This document shows, one piece after another, positions 45,138 to 54,300 of a DNA stretch of 64,000 bases (the stretch's first letter is position 1; the number at the start of each line of letters is the position of its first letter). A program made the translations under genes and the position numbers. The notes beneath the pieces are model-generated. The model had not been told where the DNA came from, made no database searches, and saw only the letters and a program-made list of their open reading frames with translations. The stretch comes from Nannocystis sp. (GTDB lineage Bacteria > Myxococcota_A > Polyangia > Nannocystales > Nannocystaceae): assembly GCA_016712315.1 (NCBI GenBank), contig JADJRG010000021.1, positions 1 through 64,000 on the forward strand. Direction: 5' to 3'.

Positions 45138-47058
45138 AGTGGACATGTCACTGGGGCCTGTGCAGGCGTTCGTAGTCCAGTCGCGGCGCACCCGGGATCT
45201 CTGGGGGAGTTCGTATCTGCTCTCGTTTTTGTCGGCGCGCGCGATCGTCGCGGCGCTGCGAGGGGAGGGCAGGGTGCTCGTTCGGCCGCAGGTGGATCGC
45301 GCGGTCGAGCCGCTGCTCCGCTGGATCGAGGCTGGCGCGGGCGGGCCGCTGCCGGCGATTGGTTCGATTCCAAACCACTTCGTGATCTCGATCGACGGCG
45401 AGAGCGACGATCCGGTCGCGGTCGCGGTCGCGGCTGAGGCGGGCCTGCGCGCGGCCTGGATGAAGATCTGCGACGCGGTTTGGGGCGCCTTCGTTGAGCG
45501 GACGAGCGCGAAGGGGGCGGGGACGCGGGCGATCTGGGATCGTCAGGTTGGGGGGTTCTGGGAGTTCACCTGGGCGGCGGGTCCGCAGGGGGGTCATGGA
45601 CTCCTCGATCGTCGGAAGGAGTGGCGGACGCATCGGCTCCCTGACGAGCCCGGCGACAAGTGTACGGTGATGCCGGAACTCCAGGAGCTCTCGGGGCACC
45701 TGCGAGCACGCGGGCCGTCGGCCCGTGAGGCGCAGGACGACTTCTGGGCGGAGCTGCGAGCCGCGCGAGGGCTCGGGCCCCTCGATCTCCGCGACAACGA
45801 GCGGCTCTCTGCCATCGCGCTGGTGAAGCGGCTCTACCCCAAGATCGCCGAGGCGACGCTAGGTGGCGATCTCGACACGTCGCACTGGCAGTCGACGGTG
45901 TACCTCGGCGCACTGCCGTGGGTGCGCGAGGTCGCGGTGAGCCGACCCGAGGCCGCCCGCGGCTTCGCCGGGCTGGTGCGCGCGAGCGCCGGCGATGTCC
46001 TCGCCGAGACGGTGCCGGCGCTCGCCGGGGATATGTGCGCTCACGCTGGGGATTTTGCCCGTCTCGACGCCAACTACTTTCACAGGGCGTTTCTCGCCGA
46101 TCCACGTCTCTGTCCTTTGGGGCTGGTCGGAGAGATCGAGCAGGAGCCGAAGCGCCGTGAGCTCGTGACGCGCCTCGCGGAGCTGTGCAAGGCCGTGGGC
46201 TCGGCTCCCTCCACCCACTACGCGATCTTGCTCGCTGACGGCGACAAGCTCGGCCCGTTGGTTCGAGACCTCGGAGGCAAGGTGGTGGGTGAGGCGCTCA
46301 CGCGTTTCACGGCGGTGGCACCTGGGTGTGTGCTGGCGTGCGATGGCGTGACCGTGTACGCCGGTGGTGATGACGTCCTCGCGATGCTGCCGGTGCCGCG
46401 AGCTCTCGAGTGCGCCGAGGCGCTTGCGCAGGCCTACGCCGCGTCGTTCCCCGCGGGTGCGAGTGCGACGCTCTCGGCCGCCGTCGTCTTCGCACACGTC
46501 CGTCTGCCGCTCCGCGCCGCCCTCGACGAGGCGCGGCGCCTCCTCGATGACGTGGCGAAGGAGCGGAACGGCCGCGATTCGCTGGCCACTGGGGTGCTGA
46601 AGCGCGGCGGCCTCCATTGCGAGTGGACGACCACCTGGTGGCGAGATGGGGGCTCGGCCGTCGCTCACCTCGGTTCATTCGTGAGCGCGCTGAAGGGCGA
46701 CGACCAAGCCGAGGTCGGCTTCTCTGCGTCTCTCCTCCATCGCATGCACGCGACGCTCGGACTCCTCGCTGGTTGGCCGCAGTGGCGCCCTGGGCTGTGG
46801 GCGCAGGCGTTGCCAGGCCTCGATATTCGGGCCTTCCTCGGCGCCGAGGTCAGGCGCTCATTCATGGCGCGCGGGGTCGATGTGGATGCCGCGCCAGATC
46901 GAGCCGAAGCGCTCACGACGATGCTCGCCGAGCTCCTGCCACGGCGACAGCGGAAGCGTGGGTCGGAGGAGGCTGCGGGCGCGGGTCTCGAGGTTGGCTT
47001 GGATGTGCTCTTGCTCGCGCGCTTCCTGGCGACCGGCGGGGCGGAGGAGGACGCGTGA
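45124..47058 (+). CDS. cmr2: Cas10/Cmr2, GGDD cyclase without HD domain (644 aa)
   Basis: The protein opens MSLGPVQAFVVQSRRTRDLW then SSYLLSFLSA, the start of the first Cmr2 palm domain. There is no preceding HD nuclease domain, and the length is short for Cmr2. The second palm shows ILLADGDKLGPLVRD, then VTVYAGGDDVLAML with GGDD at residues 414-417, so cyclic oligoadenylate synthesis should be possible. ssDNA cleavage by HD should be absent. The two in-frame ATGs at 45124 and 45127 are both plausible starts. Confidence 0.9.
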   Translation: MMRVEVDMSLGPVQAFVVQSRRTRDLWGSSYLLSFLSARAIVAALRGEGRVLVRPQVDRAVEPLLRWIEAGAGGPLPAIGSIPNHFVISIDGESDDPVAVAVAAEAGLRAAWMKICDAVWGAFVERTSAKGAGTRAIWDRQVGGFWEFTWAAGPQGGHGLLDRRKEWRTHRLPDEPGDKCTVMPELQELSGHLRARGPSAREAQDDFWAELRAARGLGPLDLRDNERLSAIALVKRLYPKIAEATLGGDLDTSHWQSTVYLGALPWVREVAVSRPEAARGFAGLVRASAGDVLAETVPALAGDMCAHAGDFARLDANYFHRAFLADPRLCPLGLVGEIEQEPKRRELVTRLAELCKAVGSAPSTHYAILLADGDKLGPLVRDLGGKVVGEALTRFTAVAPGCVLACDGVTVYAGGDDVLAMLPVPRALECAEALAQAYAASFPAGASATLSAAVVFAHVRLPLRAALDEARRLLDDVAKERNGRDSLATGVLKRGGLHCEWTTTWWRDGGSAVAHLGSFVSALKGDDQAEVGFSASLLHRMHATLGLLAGWPQWRPGLWAQALPGLDIRAFLGAEVRRSFMARGVDVDAAPDRAEALTTMLAELLPRRQRKRGSEEAAGAGLEVGLDVLLLARFLATGGAEEDA

Positions 47059-48204
47059 TGATCAGCCTGGAGCTCACTCCCTTGGACACGCTCTTCTTCG
47101 GGGATGGTGTGCCTTTCTTCGCCGATGGCGCCCAGGAGGACGTCAGCGGCGTGTTCCCGCCTCATCCGCCGACCGTCGTCGGCGCGCTGCGCGCTGCACT
47201 CGCGCGGGCGCAGGGGTGGAGTGGCGCCGGACGCTGGCCGGCAGCCTTGGATCGGGTGCTCGGTGACGGCGCCGATCTGTCGGGCCTCACGTTTACGGGG
47301 CCGCTTTTGCTCCGCGCGGGCGAGCCGCTCTATCCGGCGCCTCGCCATCTGGTAGGGATCCTTAAAGACGCGTCGGGAGGGGTGCATTGGCTGCCGAAGG
47401 CGCTGCTGCGGCCGGGCTCGCCGATAGCCTGTGACCTCGGCCCCGCGGTGCGCTTTCCCGAGGTGCCCGCGAGGGCCTTGGAATCCGGCGTTCGGGCGCG
47501 ACCGGGCGATGATCAATGGCTCACTCGGGCTGGCTTCGTCGCCGTCCTCGATGGTCAGGTGCCGGGCGCCAGCGAGGTGGTCGAGAGCTCGGAGCTGTGG
47601 GTCGAGGAACGTCGGGTCGGGCTCGCGCTCGAGCCGAGCACCCGCGCCGCCAAGCCAGGCATGCTCTACAGCTCGCGCCACGTCCGGTTAGGTCGCGGGG
47701 TGTCGATAGGGGTCGAGGTCGCGGGGGTGCCCGACGAGTGGAGCTGGCCATTTGGTCAGATAATCCCGCTTGGCGGTGAAAGCCGCGTCGCTGAGCTCGC
47801 CCGCGGGTCTGGGCCCCTCGGCGTCGCGCCCTCTGCGCGCGCGCTCGCAGCGATCGAGGCAAGCGGTAGGGTCCTCATGGTCGCGCTCACGCCGGTCGAT
47901 GTCGAGGCGCGTCTCGGCGCGAACCCGGGTTTTCCGGCCGACGCTGGCGATGTCGAGGTGGTGACCGCTGCCGGCGGTCGGCCGCAGCGGATCGGCGGCT
48001 GGAGCACGCTCTCGCGCCAGCCCCGACCGCTCGCCAGCGTGATGGCGGGAGGGGAGCGTGCTGTTCTGTCAGGCGCGCGAACCGAGGCGGTTGGTCGAGC
48101 TCCTGCGGCGGGGCGGGTTCCTGCGCGTCGGCGCGCGGACGGCCTGGGGTTTTGGTCTTGTGGCCCTCGGGACATGGCCCGTGGGAGAGGAGAAGAAGTC
48201 GTGA
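47058..48204 (+). CDS. cmr3: Cmr3, one apparent indel
   Basis: Starts at ATG 47058, overlapping the cas10 stop (TGATG). The N-terminus MISLELTPLDTLFFGDGVPF is the Cmr3 signature, followed by VFPPHPPTVVGALRAAL. In the G-rich tract at 48049-48057 the frame changes. The other frame gives SVLFCQAREPRRLVELLRRG, then RTAWGFGLVALGTWP, the expected Cmr3 end, with TGA at 48202-48204. Without the shift the frame runs into cmr4. Cmr3 binds the crRNA 5' handle beside Cas10. Confidence 0.8.
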
Positions 48205-49028
48205 AGAACACAGTGATCCTCGGTCTCCTGGCGGAGACATCGATCCACCCCGGCTCCGGTCGGGCGACGGGCGTCGTCGACCTGCCGGTCGCGCGTGAGG
48301 CGGCGACCGATTATCCGGTGATCGTCGGCTCTAGCCTCAAGGGGGCTCTAAGGAGCCGGGCAGGCGACGAGAGCGCAGCCGCGAAGCAGCTCTGCGGCGA
48401 GCCGGAGAGGGCCGGGGAGCTCCTCGTCGCCGACGGGCGCCTCGTGCTCCTGCCGGTTCGTTCGCTCACGGGCGCGTTTCGGTGGGTGACCTGTCCGCAT
48501 CTCATCGAGCGCTACCGGCGGGATCGCATACGCGCCGGGTACTCGGTCGACTTCGAGGTGCCGGTCCTCACCGCCGTCGAAGGTGGAGCGCGGCCGGTCC
48601 TCGCCCGCGCCCGGACGAAGGAGCGGCTCTTCCTCGAAGAGCGCGAGTTCGAGGTGCAGGAGGCGCCGGACGAGGGGCTCGTCGCCGCGCTCGCCGAGCT
48701 GATCCTCCACGAGGTGACCAGCAAGCGCCTGGCTGAGCGCCTGGTGGTCCTCCACGACGACGACTTCGCGTGGTTCGCCCGCTACGGGCTGCCGATCCAG
48801 GCGCGAAACGTCCTCAATGATGATACCAAGCAGAGCAAGAACCTCTGGTACGAGGAGACGCTGCCGCCAGAGACGATCCTCTACGCGCTCGTCGGGGCCC
48901 GCAGCGAGGCCGCCCGCAAGGAGCTCTGCGGCCTCTTCCCCGCGACTGCGCCCTACTTGCAGGTGGGGGGCAACGAGACCGTCGGGCAGGGGTGGTGCGC
49001 GGTACGAATCCTGGGAGGTGAGGGATGA
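48201..49028 (+). CDS. cmr4: Cmr4, backbone RNase subunit (275 aa)
   Basis: Starts at GTG 48201, overlapping the corrected cmr3 stop (GTGA). ETSIHPGSGRATGVVDLPVA is the Cmr4 signature. Asp27 in VVDLP corresponds to the catalytic Asp that cleaves target RNA at 6-nt intervals. PVIVGSSLKGALRSRAG follows, and the C-terminus has LQVGGNETVGQGW. Several copies form the backbone of the complex. The active site looks intact. Confidence 0.88.
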   Translation: MKNTVILGLLAETSIHPGSGRATGVVDLPVAREAATDYPVIVGSSLKGALRSRAGDESAAAKQLCGEPERAGELLVADGRLVLLPVRSLTGAFRWVTCPHLIERYRRDRIRAGYSVDFEVPVLTAVEGGARPVLARARTKERLFLEEREFEVQEAPDEGLVAALAELILHEVTSKRLAERLVVLHDDDFAWFARYGLPIQARNVLNDDTKQSKNLWYEETLPPETILYALVGARSEAARKELCGLFPATAPYLQVGGNETVGQGWCAVRILGGEG

Positions 49029-49483
49029 GGACGCTCGAACAGCTCCGGGCCGCCGACGCGCTCGCCCGTGTCGACGAGCTCGCCCAACGCGGGGTTGAGT
49101 TCAAGAAGTGCTACCGCTCCTATGTCGAGCGTCTGGGGCCCGGAATCGTGATGAACGGGCTCGGCCAGGCGCTGGCGAGCGAGCAAGCGGCCGCTGGCGG
49201 AGGCGACGAGAGCGGGACGAAGCCGGAGCGGCGACGCGAGGAGGGCGACGCAGATTCCAAGGGCAGGACGAAGGCGGAGGCCCACCTTCAGCTCTACCAT
49301 AACCTCAACCGCTGGCTCTGTCGGCCGAATGGTGGCGTTTACCCTGGCCAGAGAGACATACTCGCGGCGATCGTCGGGGGCGATGAGTCGCATTACCTCC
49401 GCGCCCAGGCTGAGGCGATCGCCTGGCTCGTGTGGCACAAGAAGCTCTGCCGGGCCACCTTCCCGCGCGGGGAGCGGGAGTAG
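49025..49483 (+). CDS. cmr5: Cmr5, small subunit (152 aa)
   Basis: ATGA overlap with cmr4 (49025-49028). An all-helical small protein: AADALARVDELAQRG, then FKKCYRSYVERLGPGIVMNG and LGQALA, matching Cmr5 relatives. An inserted low-complexity charged loop (~residues 55-85) precedes the C-terminal helices (QAEAIAWLVWHKKLCRATF). It lines the inner filament of the Cmr complex. Confidence 0.82.
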   Translation: MRTLEQLRAADALARVDELAQRGVEFKKCYRSYVERLGPGIVMNGLGQALASEQAAAGGGDESGTKPERRREEGDADSKGRTKAEAHLQLYHNLNRWLCRPNGGVYPGQRDILAAIVGGDESHYLRAQAEAIAWLVWHKKLCRATFPRGERE

Positions 49484-49485
49484 CG

Positions 49486-50590
49486 ATGGTACGGCCGCTC
49501 TATCGCTCGGCCCAGGGTGCCAAGCGCGGCGATGCTGGCCACGCCGGGCTCTGGTACGACAAGTTCTTGGATACCTGGCCCCACGACCAGTCGTGGTCTC
49601 TCCAGAGTAAAGACAAGCAGAACCCCAAGCACGAGTGGCTCAAGACCCTCGGGGGCTCGGTCGGGGATGCGGGTCAGCTCGCCGAGGCTCGGCTGCGTCT
49701 TGCCTGGGTGGTCGAGGCTGCCGGGGGTGTGGGGCCTATTTCGCGCCGAGAGCCGCTTCGTCACCGGCCTGGGACGTTCGCATCCCGTCGAGAACGGCTT
49801 CGCCTTCCATCCCTCGCTCGGCGTCCCCTACCTGCCGGGGTCGTCGCTGAAGGGGCTCGTGCGCGCGTGGGCGCGCGACTATGGGGTTGACAAGGGGGGG
49901 GAGAAGGAGGTCGACGAGGAGGCGATCACCCGCCTCTTCGGAGCTGCGGGTGACGAGGGCAGTGAGGGGTCGATCCTCTTCTTTGATGCAATCCCCGTCG
50001 CCCCGGTCATGTTGGAGGTGGACATTCTCACGCCTCACAGCGCCGCCTGGACCCCGGAGGATCCGCCTGGCGATTGGCGCTCTCCGAGGCCCGTGCCCTT
50101 TTTGGTCACGGCTCCCGGCGCGTACTTCTTCTTCGGCATCGCCCCGAGGCGCGGCGAAGGGGAGCTCGGCCGAGTCCAGGGCTGGCTCCGCGATGCCTTG
50201 CGCTTTGAGGGTGCAGGGGCCAAGACAGCCGTGGGCTACGGCCGCTTCGCCGAGGTCGCTGACGAGACGCGCAAGCTCGCGGAGGCGCTCGCCCGCGAGG
50301 CCCGCGAGAGGCGGCGCGCCGAAGCGCTGAGCACCCCCGAGGGGCGTCTGCGTCGCGAGGTCGAGGAGAGTAACGAGGCCGAGCTAGCCGAGTTCATCCG
50401 CCGCTACGTCGAGAAGGGCGAGCTCACTGCCCCGGCCGAGCGGGCCGCTTTCGTCGCCGCCGTGCGCGAGCTGCGGCCAGCCTGGCTCTCCGACTGGCGG
50501 AGCAAGAAGAAGGCCGACAAAGCCACGAACGTCGGTCCCGACAAGCTCAAGGCCCGGGCCAAGCTCATCGACAGTGAGCCAGGTGGCTGA
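49486..50590 (+). CDS. cmr6: Cmr6, one apparent indel (~367 aa)
   Basis: Starts at ATG 49486, three bases after the cmr5 stop. The first frame reads VRPLYRSAQGAK, then GHAGLWYDKFLDTW. In the GGGGG tract near 49721-49726 it shifts to VWGLFRAESRFVTGLG and HPSLGVPYLPGSSLKGLVRA, the Cmr6 RAMP core. AKTAVGYGRFAEV is the glycine-rich loop. The C-terminal ~110 residues are a charged helical extension beyond usual Cmr6. Last cas gene before the array. Confidence 0.82.
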
Positions 50591-50625
50591 GCCGCACCGC
50601 GATCCGGCGTCGCCTCCGCTCGCCA

Positions 50626-50727
50626 AGCGCGCTAGCTCGTCCTGCGCCGCCGCGGGTCTCATTTTTGCCCGGGCCCTTTCGTCTCTGGTCATCGCGGAGC
50701 GCGCTAGCTCGTTCTGCGCCGCAGCGG
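50626..50727. repeat. Imperfect 30-bp direct repeat pair
   Basis: AGCGCGCTAGCTCGT, then one variable base, then CTGCGCCGC and a near-identical end, occurs at about 50626-50655 and again 72 bp later at 50698-50727 with two mismatches. The unit contains the inner palindrome GCTAGC. Confidence 0.55.
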
Positions 50728-50868
50728 ACCATCCCTCTCGATCGCGCATGCAGGCCCGCATCCGCGCCCTCCGTGGCACAATCCTCCGCTTCAGCGATGC
50801 ATGATGCATGAGCGCTTCGAGTGGTGGGAACTGAGGCGCCTTGAGCGGTGCCTTCGCCCCCACACCGA

Positions 50869-50975
50869 TGGCGCTCGGTGTGTGATACACGAGCGCTCCG
50901 CGGCGGAGGCGGGGTCTGAGCGACGATAACCTGTTCAAGCTGGCGCTCGGTGTGTGATACACGAGCGCTCCGCGG
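50869..50975. repeat. Perfect 35-bp direct repeat pair with internal dyad
   Basis: Identical 35-bp units at 50869-50903 and 50941-50975 are separated by 37 bp. Each contains GCGCTC-G-GTGT and ACACGAGCGC, arms of an imperfect hairpin. The unit and gap lengths match the neighbouring CRISPR array, but the sequence is unrelated to its repeats. Confidence 0.7.
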
Positions 50976-51189
50976 GCCAGGACCCGTAGCCTCCTGGGCT
51001 CGCAGAGGCGTGGACAGCCTCGGCGTCGCGCAGACGATCTCGGCAGAGGTCGACTTGAGCGTTGGACAGACTTGGCCTGCGCGCGGGTGCCTTGCCTTCA
51101 CCCCCTTGCTAGGGGACCCACGCCTGTGGTACTGGAACCACGCACGCGGCCCGACGATGTCGAAAGTCCCGGGCTTGCGTGCAAAATGC

Positions 51190-51332
51190 CCTATAGCCCC
51201 TCGTAGGCCGGGCAAAACGCTGTTTCAAAATTCGACCTGACGAACAAGAGCCCCAGAATTTCAGCGCGAATTCGCCCCGCGTGCGTCCTCCCCAAAATTC
51301 CCCAACGATCCAGGCCATCTGGACCGGGGGGT
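51190..51332 (+). promoter_or_regulatory. Putative CRISPR leader
   Basis: The ~140 bp before the first repeat are richer in A/T than the surroundings, with AAAATTC at two places and GAATTTC/GAATTCG between them. The repeat's ATTGAAGC 3' end and the degenerate repeats at the far end both place the leader here. Transcription would run rightwards. Confidence 0.6.
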
Positions 51333-54300
51333 ATCTCCTCCCCTTAACTGGGGAGGCCCCATTGAAGCGTGGTGGCGGCGCCGGACCTGCTCGCCGAGGC
51401 CCTATCTCCTCCCCTTAACTGGGGAGGCCCCATTGAAGCTCGTCGAGCAGGCCGAGCTTGCGCAGCTCGGCGTCGACGTATCTCCTCCCCTTAACTGGGG
51501 AGGCCCCATTGAAGCTGGCTCGGGGTACCCCAGCAGGTGCAGCGTCCGGCCGATCTCCTCCCCTTAACTGGGGAGGCCCCATTGAAGCGCACCTGCTCGA
51601 ACGCCCGCAACGAGGCGGCCGGCTCTATCTCCTCCCCTTAACTGGGGAGGCCCCATTGAAGCAAAACCGCGGCCTGCGAGCGCGTTGATCGTGGCCTCGA
51701 TCTCCTCCCCTTAACTGGGGAGGCCCCATTGAAGCTTCGATAGCTCCTGCGACATCGATGGCGGACGGGCGGAATCTCCTCCCCTTAACTGGGGAGGCCC
51801 CATTGAAGCGCACATCGACAGTCCCGCCCGAGCCACCGCCGCCGGACATCTCCTCCCCTTAACTGGGGAGGCCCCATTGAAGCAGGATTAGCTGGGCCTG
51901 ATAGTTTCTTATTTTAAGTATCTCCTCCCCTTAACTGGGGAGGCCCCATTGAAGCGATCGCGGAGGAGGAGTTGCCCCGTCGGGCGATCGGCATCTCCTC
52001 CCCTTAACTGGGGAGGCCCCATTGAAGCGTCTCGATCATCGAGCGCAGCACCGCCGTGACCTGGAATCTCCTCCCCTTAACTGGGGAGGCCCCATTGAAG
52101 CTTCAACACCGCTAGGAGAACAATCAGAATGTGCAATCATCTCCTCCCCTTAACTGGGGAGGCCCCATTGAAGCGGATTTCCTCATACTCCTGGCTACCG
52201 ACCTCGCCGATATCTCCTCCCCTTAACTGGGGAGGCCCCATTGAAGCTTGTACCGCCCCCGCGGCACTCCTTCATCGTCCTCCTATCTCCTCCCCTTAAC
52301 TGGGGAGGCCCCATTGAAGCCGTTCGACCGCCTCGCGAGCCTGCGTCGCCGTCGCCGTATCTCCTCCCCTTAACTGGGGAGGCCCCATTGAAGCATGTGT
52401 GGCCTTTGGCGAGAACGTAGTGCGCTACCAGTTATCTCCTCCCCTTAACTGGGGAGGCCCCATTGAAGCCATCCGCCCGCGCCCTACCTCGATCCTCGAC
52501 TCCGCCATCTCCTCCCCTTAACTGGGGAGGCCCCATTGAAGCGAGGCGCGATGGTCCCGCGAGCCGAGCAGGCGTCGCATCTCCTCCCCTTAACTGGGGA
52601 GGCCCCATTGAAGCCCCGCGGGCCCGCCGATCGTGTAGTCGGTCCAGTCCGATCTCCTCCCCTTAACTGGGGAGGCCCCATTGAAGCTCTCCAATTGTGG
52701 CACTTCTCACAGTGAACCCAGGGAATCTCCTCCCCTTAACTGGGGAGGCCCCATTGAAGCCTGGGTTGAGGCGAAACATGTCGAGCGCAGAGGCGTCAAT
52801 CTCCTCCCCTTAACTGGGGAGGCCCCATTGAAGCGCAAAGTGCTCAGCAACTTCGGGCCCGAGCTTGAGCATATCTCCTCCCCTTAACTGGGGAGGCCCC
52901 ATTGAAGCGAGCGGCCTACTACGTGTGGAACTTCTTACCCTTCTGCATCTCCTCCCCTTAACTGGGGAGGCCCCATTGAAGCCTCGCAACCGCCTGCGCG
53001 ACCCTCTACAGCCAGCCCATCTCCTCCCCTTAACTGGGGAGGCCCCATTGAAGCGCCTGGGGCCCCCGCCAATCTCAACTGACGATTGGGATCTCCTCCC
53101 CTTAACTGGGGAGGCCCCATTGAAGCCGATCTCGATCAGTGACTGAGCGAGCGGGGAGAGGATCTCCTCCCCTTAACTGGGGAGGCCCCATTGAAGCACG
53201 CGCTCTACGCTCACCACAGCCCCCCCCTCTTTGCCGATCTCCTCCCCTTAACTGGGGAGGCCCCATTGAAGCTAGGGTGCGGCTCGTTTTCGCCCCGTGA
53301 GAGACCATCTCCTCCCCTTAACTGGGGAGGCCCCATTGAAGCGTGCACCGACGGCGTCGGCGAAGTCCCAGAGGACGGCGATCTCCTCCCCTTAACTGGG
53401 GAGGCCCCATTGAAGCTTCTCGTGCGCCGTGCCGCTCGTGCTCACCGAGATCGGGATCTCCTCCCCTTAACTGGGGAGGCCCCATTGAAGCCTCGCACCA
53501 CGCGCGGCGCTACACCGCCCATCAGGTATCTCCTCCCCTTAACTGGGGAGGCCCCATTGAAGCTCCGAGGCACATGGGTGGTTCTGGGCAGCCCATCGAT
53601 CTCCTCCCCTTAACTGGGGAGGCCCCATTGAAGCCTCGCGGTTCGCGTGGTGATGGTGGTGAGCGGTCCGTATCTCCTCCCCTTAACTGGGGAGGCCCCA
53701 TTGAAGCACGAAACGCTTGGCCTGTGAGCGGGAACGGAAGGCATCTCCTCCCCTTAACTGGGGAGGCCCCATTGAAGCGCCAAACGCTCGGCGGCAGTTC
53801 GGGCGGCGGCGCGAGCATCTCCTCCCCTTAACTGGGGAGGCCCCATTGAAGCACGAAGAGCGCGACGTGCGACACACCGTCGGTGCGGCCCATCTCCTCC
53901 CCTTAACTGGGGAGGCCCCATTGAAGCAGGGCAACGCCCCGACCGCCTCTGTGCTCTCGGAGCCGATCTCCTCCCCTTAACTGGGGAGGCCCCATTGAAG
54001 CGTCGCGAGTGACCGGACGCAACGCCACGTCTGCGGTATCTCCTCCCCTTAACTGGGGAGGCCCCATTGAAGCTCGGCAGTCCTCGCAACGCTCGCACTC
54101 ACACACTTTACATCTCCTCCCCTTAACTGGGGAGGCCCCATTGAAGCGGGACCGGCCCTTCTTGAACGGAAGCGTTATTCTGCGGATCTCCTCCCCTTAA
54201 CTGGGGAGGCCCCATTGAAGCCGAGATGCTCTGCAAGCAGGTGGCGCGCGTGAGCGCGATCTCCTCCCCTTAACTGGGGAGGCCCCATTGAAGCCCGCGT

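Larger units (their letters stand above)
50591..51189. other. Intergenic region between cmr6 and the leader
   Basis: No convincing gene. It holds two pairs of direct repeats, each with a 72-bp period, and a related imperfect copy around 50801-50819. The open frames across it are repeat shadows. Confidence 0.5.

Noticed and set aside
46617..47057. N-terminal extension of the cmr3 open frame
   Set aside because: It overlaps the coding C-terminus of cas10 and is Arg-rich without motifs. The Cmr3 signature begins at ATG 47058 right at the cas10 stop.
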